A model generated the notes under the pieces. It saw only the letters and a list, made by a program, of their open reading frames with translations, made no database searches and was not told the DNA's origin. The position numbers were made by a program, and so were the translations under genes. From assembly GCA_000969725.1 (NCBI GenBank), contig JXSR01S017558.1: 36,727 nt of DNA; one strand, written 5' to 3'. This document shows, one piece after another, positions 12,601 through 24,600 of this stretch (position 1 is its first letter; each line of letters starts with the position of its first letter). The stretch is from Ophiothrix spiculata (Eukaryota; Echinodermata; Ophiuroidea; Amphilepidida; Ophiotrichidae).

Positions 12601-15600
12601 GACTCAGTCCAGTATCAATATGTAAGCAAGCAAAATTCTCCCACATAAATCTCCAACAATAGTCTCCCGCAATTAGTCACTTCACAACCCAGCTCCCGCA
12701 ACCTGCAAATTCATCCCATATCCCACAATTTGCCACCACTGAAAAACACTGGAGGTTCTCACGTACATATTTCTTTTACCATTTTGCACCAAATAGGATT
12801 TGGTAAGCAAAATTACATTAACCAGAACCGGCCAAAATAAAACCTTTTAATGCACAACTCCTTTTCTTAATAAAGACACTTTTCAGATATCTCCCTCCCT
12901 CCCTTATAGTGACAAAAATCATGCTGTTCTAGAGCATTTAGTTTTATAAAGATCTTCAGATCAGTCTAAAGTTCTATATTATGAGGACTTTAGAATGGTT
13001 TACACAAACATAACACAATGAAACCAAGTACATCTATATGTCCTCTATTCATTATCCAGTACATAGCTCTCACAGGCGCATGTATATCCTAAGGAAACAT
13101 TGACACAGTTACAGTGATGCGCATCGCAATCATTACACAAACATGACAAATAAGACAAGAAAATACGCACCTCTACAAGACCTTTCGTCATTATCTAGCT
13201 CATAGCCGCTCTCACAGGTACATGTATATCCTGGGGAAGCATTGACACAGCTACCGTGGTCTGCATCGCAATCATTTGTGGAGTCACTTGCACATTCGTT
13301 TTCATCTGTTTACAATATACAAACAAAATACCAAAGGATTAAAACAGTGAGTAGCAAAGAAGCAGGTTAAAATATACTTCATATCTGTGACCACATTTTA
13401 ACTTCTAGCTGTTACTGCATAATTATGATGACACAAAATAATGTTTATGGTGCATGCTGTAAATGATAACAGTAGGACAGCCAGCAGCCTTTTGCGTCAA
13501 ATTTTTAAATATCATTTGATGTCCCGCGTAGCCTTACGCAGCAGTTTTAGCAAGCAAACATAACCCAAAAAGATAATTATTTTTCAAAAATATTGTTTTT
13601 GATTTTGTGTTCTTGAAAGCAAACGCTTTGAACGGGATTATGTTGCAAAGACTTCAAACTATATAGTTAGTTAAAATAATTCAGATTGGAGATGTTTTAA
13701 TACTTGATCATAACACTTTTGTCCCAAATTTACAGCAAGAAAACTCCACAGAATTACCTTCAAAACCGATCCAGTCGAACTACGTTTCATCTATATTTTC
13801 AAAATCAAGAGATGCCCATCTCTGAATTTCTGGAAATATAAGATCTTTTGCTGATCCACAACATACTCTTTACAGTTTTTGGTTTTTCCAAAATCACGTT
13901 GGATATTTGACAAGAAAGCATTTTGTTGATTTTTATTTGATCATAAGCCCCATCAGCCTACTTCTTAATTTTGGGCGGTATCGCATTTGCGTAATTAGGA
14001 GGGTAAATTAGGGGTTCATGCATGTTTGTCCGTGTATAAACGCTTTATTTGGCCCGAGGGCAGGCTGGCCCCGGACTCGCGAAGCGAGACCAGCCAGCCT
14101 GCCCGATTATTTTGCCTACTGTAAAAACAGAGAAAAGGACTCCAAGGACTTTGTTGTCTGGAGCGATGCTTTATTGAGTAATGGTTTGTTTATAGTGTCC
14201 ACTATTTGTTACACAATGAAGTCTGCCTGATTTTTGTAGTGTTGATATGTGTAGCATCTACAGCATTCAACTTAGCCTCAAGGCAGTATTACACATGCAT
14301 ATTTTCAGGCGGGCGTATTTTCACATCTGGCATTTGATTCTTAATTGGGGCTACGCTTGCTTCAATGTACACTGACGTGCATACTAGCATACAAAAAGTA
14401 CAAAAGTTCACAGTTAAAAATAAGGTTTACGGATTGTCTACATATCTGAAATTCTTGTATGAAGGTTTTCATAAAATCACAAGGTGGATTTATCATTGTA
14501 ATTAGATGTTGGCCTGTACTTTTGCCAAAACTTCTAGGTTAAAGATAACTTTGGGTTTCAGAAGTTGCCCTTGTCCTCTTTTCAATTAACTTCTTTATTG
14601 AGCCACAGTTTCACAAGTTAGGTATACCCTTTTCTATATTTTCCATTCATTAGCTGATATACCAGTTTTCATATTTACTATTATATCATGATTGCAGTGA
14701 TTTGAGCCGTGTACAAATTATTTTCCATTGCACGGCATGAAACAAACCTGTGTGATATCACGATATAAAACAAATATTGAATGCCTATGCATGAGCAATA
14801 GTAAAAAAAAATATCATTCGGTCAAATTTGGACTGATCGTGAAATAGAAAAGTCCAAATTTGACCTCATGATATATTTTGTACTATTGCACTCTCAGGCA
14901 TTCAATATTTGTATAATATTAAACTTGTAATTGTATTTACATAGGCTCCAAACAGTTGCTTACAATTATATTGTGGCAATTTAACTAGTTTCAAAAAAAA
15001 AAAAATGAGTATCAGTATCTGATGATATGATCCCTTCATAAAAATATGTGGACTGTACCTTCGTCTATTTTCCATGGATTCTATTGGACTAAGCAATGAC
15101 TTCTCCCATCAGGGTAAAAAAAAAACGCCTTGGTATAGAGCATGTTATTAAACTGCACTGCATAAAATTTGAACTCTACTTGAACTAACGTAAAGTCATA
15201 CTACACAGACGTACTGAGCAAACGAAAGCCTCATTAGAGTGATATGCCATAAAAGGTATGCGTAAAACGCTTGAAAATATGCATGTGGACTGTGGTCTTA
15301 AGGCCTAAAAAATTGTTTCTTGGTGCAAACGGACTGACTCTATTTTTGATATAGACCCTAGACTTTTTATTTGTATTTTTCATGTGTATATGATAAAAAA
15401 AAAGGGTCAAATTAAGCAGGGAAACAACATATTTTTCATATTCAGGTGCTTAAAAGGCCGATTGCTATAAACAATAAATCTGACCTACCTACCCTAATTA
15501 TTGTTTGTATGTCATACAAAACAAACATTTTTTTGGCCTAATCAGTAATGCACAAATCCCCTGGCACCCATGTATCCTCGGTGACTATAGGGTTCGATCA

Positions 15601-18600
15601 CTATTGTTACAATGTGACCAGGGTTTATCATTTCATTATTACTAGATATCAACAAAGTGTCGGTTGAAAGATATTTTACAAGAAATCCATTAATAGAATC
15701 AGATATTAAATTATAAAATTATAGATTCTGTAAGCAAATAGTCAAAAAATGTTTTTGAGACTCAAATTTTTTAACAAGATCCCCCCCCCAAAAAAAAAAA
15801 AAACCCACCAAAAACCTATGTTTCCATAAACTTCAAAAATCAAGAAAAGTATAGTTTCCAAAACATTGTCTCGCTTTTTTGTTTAATTATTAGTTTTCAA
15901 CCAAGAAAATCCAACATGACTAAAAAAGAAAAGTTGAATATTCTTTTCCCATTTGGACCAATATTTGCTTTTCTTTCCTTATCCTTTTGCATCCACTTTG
16001 ATGTGTTACCCATTTGCATCTCATCAGGACAAAGCACAAAATGGAAAATGTCAATTCAAATTGAATTTATAATATTGAATATATATATATATTTAAAAAA
16101 TCAAATTCTGCATTTGTAATACACAAGACCTGTGGGGTAACAGATATTTGTGGCCGGTTAGCCATTCAAGTTCTATAGGTTCCAAAGGTGACCCTAAGCG
16201 AGACCAAAAATTGGCAAAAATGGGTGAAATGATACCCTATCTTAGACCATAAATCTACCATATCTGTTTGAATGGATACCCTAAATAAGACTTGCAGTGT
16301 ATCAGGTCAATTTTGATACCCTATATTGCAAGTCTCGAGACCTCACCTTTTTGGTTTTTGGTAACGCGGGTGGTTACCCGGTCAGAATACACAATAAACA
16401 CCCGGGAGACAGGAATACTGTCTTGTTTAAAGGGGCATTGGACAATATTTTGAATTTTGTTTGTGGATGATTTACACTTCATATGTTAGAAAATAACAGT
16501 CAATTTCCAGATATCGGGAACATTTTGATCAAAACCTTCAAAAAAGTCAAAAATTTGAATTTAATTCTATTTGTTGATTTTGGGTATGAGGCTATTCTCT
16601 AAACGTATTTATTAATGCTATATAATGAGAAAGAGCCAAAGATTTGTTTGTAAAACATCCCTTTCACATCATAAGATTGCATAAAATCAAAAGAAATTTT
16701 GAATTTTCATTAGAACTTGTAAAAAGGCCAATTCTAGAAATTCAACTATAGAGGGCAGTATTTATCGTTGTCGACAACGATAATTAAAAATAAGAGAATA
16801 TCAAATTTTTTTGGTATATAGGGTTTGAATTTGACAATGAAACTTTGCATGCTGTCATTTTTACCGCTAATACTTCAAATGATGCAAAAATCTCAAAATG
16901 TTTGGGGAAAAGTTTGGGGATGATGCTGAACTTGTCCAATGCCCCTTTAACTCAAATGTCAACCAATGTATAAATCCCTGCATTAACCGCCATCTAACAA
17001 GGATGTATTGCATCTTTTTAAAATGTCCTTACAGCTGTCTGATGAAAGACAGCATAACTATACCTCTGCAGTTTTCTGCATCACCAGGATCAACTTCTGC
17101 TCCTCTCACACATGAACATGTATCCACACCACTAATTCTTGCACAGCTGCCCAATTCACCGCCACATGGTAAGGAAACACTACATGCAGTACTTGCTGTA
17201 AAATAAAAGATATATTTATTATTTGATACATTCAACACTGCAACATTTGCATATTGCATAATTTCTTTATAACAGTAAATTAATTTTGAGAGCATGTATT
17301 GTGCCATTTTATGCCCCTAGGTTGTTTGGTTGGTTCTGTTATGTGGTGCACTCATCATCATCATCTGTTGGCTGCAGAGCAGGAGACTACCAGCTTCCTC
17401 CAGCCATAACATTCCTTGACTAGTTTGGACACCTTATTTGAGCCCTGGGGGTACATTAACATGTTTATGTGACTGCCTTTTGGGTGTGTAAGGGCATACC
17501 TCCGACCTATATTCACCCAATCTCAGAATATGCTTCTGCAGTTTGGCATCCGGCAATAACTAAACATCAAAGCCACCACTTGGAAAGAATCCAAAAATGT
17601 ACTGTTCAAATCATGCTCAGCAATGACCATGTCAACTATCAGGCTGCTCTTCATGAGCTTAAATTTACCAGTCTTGCTGATGAATTAGTTCCGAAATTTG
17701 GGCAGCGGGTCCTCAATTCAGAAAGGCATCGGCACATTCCTATGCAGAGATCCATGGTATCGCAATCACAGAACAGATTCTCCCAACCAAGATGCAAAAC
17801 TGAGAGGTCTCAAAAATCAACCATTCCATTTATCATCAACCAACTCCACGTTTTTTCTTCCTGGTATTTGTCATGGTACATAAAAGTATTTTGCTTCTGT
17901 TGTATATATTATGTATTTATGTAATTGTGAAGCCTACACCCTTCAACTTGCTAGTCAGTGCTGCTAATCAGCTACTTGTATAATCTCAAATAAATAAATA
18001 ATATCAGCAGCATATGAGAAGTTTCATTTTCTTTTAGATTAAAGTGTTTTGATTGTAGACGCTTATCATGATTGGTATCTGGTTGGAGGCCGTGGCTTGT
18101 AGAGAGATAGACAAGATGATACATACCAATAATCTGGCATTTGCCTCAAGACATTTAAATTTCTTGAATTAAAAAAACCAACCTGTTTTACGGGCCCAAC
18201 TGACCCTGAATTTGCATATTTGGAAGATTTTTTTTTTTAGTTTTGAAAACAAATTTTTTAAATTTTGGCTAATTTTTGTTAGAAAATTTCTTTGTATATT
18301 TTTTGTCCTTTTTTTTTGGAATTTGGGTTATTTTGGGCAAAAAAAAATAGAATAAAAATTGGCCAACCAACCTATGTATAAAGTATATATTCAAACTATG
18401 AATATATAATTGAAAGGTCCGCCCGCCCGTAAAACAGGATTTTTTTCCCCGTCGCCTTAGCAATCAATTTTTTTTCTCCTTACTTACCTATGCATTCATA
18501 GTTAGTCAAAGTAAACCCAGTCTCACAGCCACAAGTAAAGCCTGGTGCTGTGTTTGTACAAACTTGTGTACAGTTATCAATCCCTTTGTCACATTCATCA

Positions 18601-21600
18601 ATGTCTGAAAGGCAAAAAATCAGAATAAACACACATGATATAAATCATTGCTTTTGTGTTAAAATGGTAAACATTACATCAAATCAAATCAAATCAAACT
18701 TTATTTCAATATCAAGAACACAAACATTTGATAAAAACACATCAAAAGGTAAAACAAAAATGATATTGAGGACATCATCAAAAGGCCAAAAAGACATTGA
18801 TTGCAAGTTATGTACTATTTCAGTTCTATTTCTAATAAAATTCTCAACAAGCAATAAACATGTTGTTCCCCTCCCCAAAACATCAGAAACTATTATGGTA
18901 CTTTGAAAACAAAGGATTTTAACTATGAATATATACTTTAACCCCGGGTTGGGGCCCCTCGGATTCAAACCTGTAATCATTCGCGTGAACGAAAACGCGG
19001 ATTTAGGGTATTTTTTGCAAGAAAAACAAGGATCCACGCGGATCCTTGTTTAGGGTATCAAAACAGACCATTTTCGGACTTTTAGGGTGCTTATTTCCAT
19101 TGCAATCCTCACTTTGGGTATACAAAAGAGTTGGCACTTTTAGCATTGGGCAAATAAAGGAAACAAATACTGAAGTCATTGTCCTCTTTTTGGGTGTTAT
19201 TTTGTCCGATTCCTTGCTTACGGTTTATTTTACTTCTGCGTCCTTGCTAAGGGTATATTTTTACATGAAACTTCCTTGCTTAGGGTACATTTTTACGTCT
19301 AAAATCCTTGTTTAGGGTATATTTTGACAGCCTCAGTAATCCTAGCTTAGGGTGGTTTTGAAAAGTCAATTCACACGCATGGTTACAACATGCACGAATA
19401 AATGGCCCCCCCGGGACTTTAACAACCAGAGTTTCATTGGTTCTGAAGATGACCCTAAATGAAAGCAGAAGTGGTAGAAATGCTATCCTAATCAAGAACA
19501 ACAATATTATTACAATGGATACATTGCATTTTATTTGGTTCAATTTGATACCTCATCCAAGCTGGGACCATCCAAGACTGAAATTCGATATCCACTATCT
19601 GGTCGTTCAACCCGTAGCAGCAAAATTTAATTTTGGCGGAACAAGTATGTAAAGGTCGTAATTTGGCAATATGTATTTATTGGCAGATTTACAATCTTTA
19701 TGCTTGCTTCCAAACACCTGCAAGTTTTGTTCAAGAAAATGATTAGAAATATAAAATATATCTCTATCTTCTGAGGACCATCAACAGAAAACAAAACTTA
19801 GAACTAAAGTTTAATCTCAGTTTCGTATTTAGGGACATAATCAATTTAGACCCAAGCAACTCGCCCGAGCCGAGCAAGGACGAGCCGATCTTCTTGACCG
19901 AGCCAAGTCAGTACTTGAGTCAAGCAACCATTATAAATTAGATAGTTTGGTGCGAATTGATATTATTCACCATTATATTACTTGATTTGTTGCCACAGAT
20001 GAGCGAAATGCAAATTTAGACGATCAACTACTTGGCTTCATGGCTCGGGCGGCCCGAGCGATCGCTCGTCTCTATATTGATTATGTCCCTTACTACATAA
20101 CAATCTTTGATGGATAATAATTTGACATCTGGAAGCATAATTAATCAAGTTCACTGCTGAAGTGTCATTTTAATCCTTGTTAGGCACGGTTTCCAATTCA
20201 TGACGGAATGTCTTCCGACATACAAAAGGGCTTGACGCAAGAGGCATGACTGAATGTATTTTGAGTCATGACGCAAAAATATTAGGAGAAACGCATAACT
20301 ACAATCTTTTAAATGGTTTTTATAATGATAGAGGCCCTGGCGCAATTTTTCTGCATCATCCAATACACTATTATTAATTTATCTTTGAATCATGACTCAA
20401 TATTTTTCTGCATCATGATGCAAGACAATTGCGTCAAGGCCTTTCGTATGACTCAAAAGGTTTCGTCATGAATTGGGAACCGTGCCTAAAATGGTTTATA
20501 CTGCCGGCCTCATATTTTGAGGAATACAGGTGGTTACCGGTCATATCCCATATATCCACCTCATTATTGTTCAAAATAAAAATTTGAGAAACATCTAAAA
20601 GTTGGCTTTTTGGCACTCTAAAACATACTTCACATGGTATATGTCATACAATTGCCTTCAGTTTTGCATACAGGAAAAAAAACCTTGCAATTTACTCAAA
20701 AGAGTTTGAAACAATACTGTAATATACAAACCTTCACAAGTCAGACCATCCCCAATAAATCCTGACTGGCATTTGCACAAATAGCTGCCTACTGTGTTTT
20801 CACAATCAGCCCTAGAATGGCAGGCAGCCGTTCCTGATGTACACTCATTGACATCATCACAGCTCACACCAGTGCCTTCATAACCAGCATTACATGTGCA
20901 CTCATAGCTGCCCTCTAGATTAGTACATGTTGCTTGTTCATGACAGTTATTGGTATCAGCTCCTAGGCATTCGTTGATGTCTGTGAAATATCAATCAGAA
21001 ATTAGTAAGTTTGGTAAGAATTATTAATTTTACATTATATATTTCTTTGTTCATGAAGTAAGTCATATTGGATATAATCTAAAATACAATTTTCTTCACT
21101 CAACATAGCAAAATTGGTTTAATAATACTAGATAAAAAAAGACAGCTATGACACATCTAAAAATGCTAGCATTATCAAGTTATTGTAAGCACCTTACTCA
21201 ATGTTGCGTCATGTTTACTTTTCTGGATTTTGGCCAATTTTTTGATTTTCATGCCAAATAAGGTCAAAAATGACCAAAAATAGAAAAAAGTGAATTTTTG
21301 ATCCTAGAAAGTAAAAATGACGCAATATCTAAGTGGGTGGTTAGAATTAAAATTCCCATTCCTAGGTCATTTTTCTAATGATTTGAGTCATCCCTTAAGT
21401 CCTGTATTGATAGTTCTGTTCCAAAAAAGGTTGTTAGGAAACATAAAAATGTGCCATGGATGACCAAGGAAATTAGAAAGTTGTGTACAAAGAAGAAGAT
21501 GTTGTATAAAANNNNNNNNNNNNNNNNNNNNNNNNNNNNNNNNNNNNNNNNNNNNNNNNNNGACATACAAAAGGGCTTGACGCAAGAGGCATGACTGAAT

Positions 21601-24600
21601 GTATTTTGAGTCATGACGCAAAAATATTAGGAGAAACGCATAACTACAATCTTTTAAATGGTTTTTATAATGATAGAGGCCCTGGCGCAATTTTTCTGCA
21701 TCATCCAATACACTATTATTAATTTATCTTTGAATCATGACTCAATATTTTTCTGCATCATGATGCAAGACAATTGCGTCAAGGCCTTTCGTATGACTCA
21801 AAAGGTTTCGTCATGAATTGGGAACCGTGCCTAAAATGGTTTATACTGCCGGCCTCATATTTTGAGGAATACAGGTGGTTACCGGTCATATCCCATATAT
21901 CCACCTCATTATTGTTCAAAATAAAAATTTGAGAAACATCTAAAAGTTGGCTTTTTGGCACTCTAAAACATACTTCACATGGTATATGTCATACAATTGC
22001 CTTCAGTTTTGCATACAGGAAAAAAAACCTTGCAATTTACTCAAAAGAGTTTGAAACAATACTGTAATATACAAACCTTCACAAGTCAGACCATCCCCAA
22101 TAAATCCTGACTGGCATTTGCACAAATAGCTGCCTACTGTGTTTTCACAATCAGCCCTAGAATGGCAGGCAGCCGTTCCTGATGTACACTCATTGACATC
22201 ATCACAGCTCACACCAGTGCCTTCATAACCAGCATTACATGTGCACTCATAGCTGCCCTCTAGATTAGTACACGTTGCTTGTTCATGACAGTTATTGGTG
22301 TCACCACCTAGGCATTCATTGATGTCTGTGAAATATAAATCAGAAATTAATAAGTTTGGTACGAATTATTAGTTTTACATTATATATTTCTTTGTTCATG
22401 AAGAAAGTCATATTGGGTATAATCTAGAATACAATTTTCTTCACTCAACATAGCAAAATTGGTTTAATAATACTAGATAAAAAGGACAGCTATGACACAT
22501 CTAAAGATGCTAGCATTATCAAGTTATTGTAAGCACCTTACTCAATGTTGCGTTATGTTTACTTTTCTGGATTTTGGCCAATTTTTTTATTTTCATGCCA
22601 AATAAGGTCAAAAAATGACCAAAAATAGAAAAAAGTGAATTTTTGATCCTAGAAAGTAAAAATGACGCAAAATCCAAGTGGGTGGTTAGAATTAAAATTC
22701 CCATTCCTAGGTCATTTTTCTCATGTTATTTTTAGCTTGGATGGAAGCCAAAATGGCCTTTCTGGAAATGTATACTTTTATTAGCTTTAAGCACTTTGTT
22801 AAAAAGTTATGGTAATAAAATAAACTTGCAAAAACGTAACATTGAGTAAGGTGCTTACACCTTAAGACTGTTGTCTACTAAACAAGGAATCACTTGGAAT
22901 TTATCCCGATCATCCTTTAATCCTTGTCCTTCCAATTTGTTGCAACCAAACCCTATCAATTTTTTAAACAGCCGTTTTTGCAGAATAAACTTTGCCCAAA
23001 TAGCTAAGGAGGGCAAGGGTTAAAGCAGCTCTAATAATGGCTTTGCAGTGTTAATGAAACGTTAATTCCCTTGTCTGCTCACCTGTTAAGTTCTTTCATG
23101 ATTGACATTTACTCGCCTGTACATACCACTCCATCGCCATAGTAACCATCAGGGCACTGGCAGGTATGCCCTCCTGGGTAGTTACAGTTACTCACCTGTA
23201 CATACCACTCCATCACCATAGTAACCATCAGGGCACTGTCAGGTATGGCCTCCTGGGTAGTTACAGTTACTCACCTGTACATACCACTCCATCACCATAG
23301 TAACCATCAGGGCACTGGCAGGTATGCCCTCCTGGGTAGTTAATACATGTTGCAACATTTGCGCATGGGTAGTTCAAACATTCATTGATATCTGTCAGAG
23401 CAAAGCAAAACATTTATCAATTTCAAACTTTGTTTAAAAATACTTATTTTCTTAAAAACTTGGAGAATTTGGGGGCTTAAAGGCCAGTGAAAAGGGGCTT
23501 CCCTATAAAAACAGAAGATAATAATACCAGAGTATCATTTGAATAGCTTAAATACTTTTTGCTAATTGAACTATTTTTATTAAATAGGTCATTTGTACCA
23601 AAATCCAACCATTCAACTAAATTACTTCAATTAACCATACAAGCAATGTATTTTCTGATCACCTTATAAGACTAAACTTGTTTCTGGTAAGCACTGCTGG
23701 GTTCAATAGCAACAATCATCTCTCTCTGTGACTGCTTGATCATGCCTGTTTTACAATTAATTGGTAATCTGTAATTGGCATGATTTACACTGACCATTCA
23801 ACAAACCAAAACCATAGAAATCACTTTCCTATACCGTGGAACCTCGTTAACACAAAACCTCTTAACATAATAACCCTGATAACACAAAATGTTTGTTGGG
23901 TTCCAAGTATTGATTTCTTGTGTGAAATCAGTTGGATAGCACAAAATCCTGATAACCCAAACTAACCTCTTTTGCCCCAGTGATTTTGTGTTATGAATAT
24001 TTGTTAATCACTTACCCACACAATCAACACCTATTTTCTCATATCCATCATTACACGGGCAATTATACGATCCAATCGTGTTGCTACATGTGGAGTTGGC
24101 GGTACAGTTGTAATCTTCTAAACATTCATCAATGTCTGCAAAAAGTAAGGAAAGTATGAACAAAAAGCATATCAAATTTCATGATATTTTCAGTTCAGAA
24201 ATAGAGACTTGCCAGTAAAAATAAAGATTTCATCTAAAAATTTTGATGTTAATAATGGAAATTATTAAAATTAAGAGGTCCAAGGATTGAACCTTGGGGT
24301 ATACCAAATATATTTCATAAAACTTACAGTGGAGACATGAAATGGGTACTAATTTTCAAACCATGCAAAGAACACGCCTTAAACAAGTGAAGATCCAATG
24401 ACAAGTGCTCAATTCCTTTGTTAAAATGTATAATATAAGCCATGGGAGTTTTAAGGCATTTCTTGGTATAAAGTTGATAAGGGTTTCATAGCTCTTTCTG
24501 GTTCAGGCACTATGTAACAGTCAAGTGCAGATTCAATCCTGAAGATCACGATCACTGTCTTGTTTTGTAGGGAGACTATTTACAGAAGTCTTTTTCTATT

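Larger units (their letters stand above)
20217..22728. repeat. Tandem duplication with 1345-bp offset containing e12/e11
   Basis: 20217-21383 is repeated at 21562-22728. The first 711 bp (to 20927/22272) show no difference that I found; beyond that there are many scattered differences (for example ACATG against ACACG, GTATCAGCT against GTGTCACCA). The left copy is broken at 21383 by a LINE fragment and then the gap. Confidence 0.92.

Noticed and set aside
18550-19037. Two overlapping open frames of about 117 codons on opposite strands
   Set aside because: They overlap e13, a LINE tail and the edge of a TTAA element; no motif supports either.
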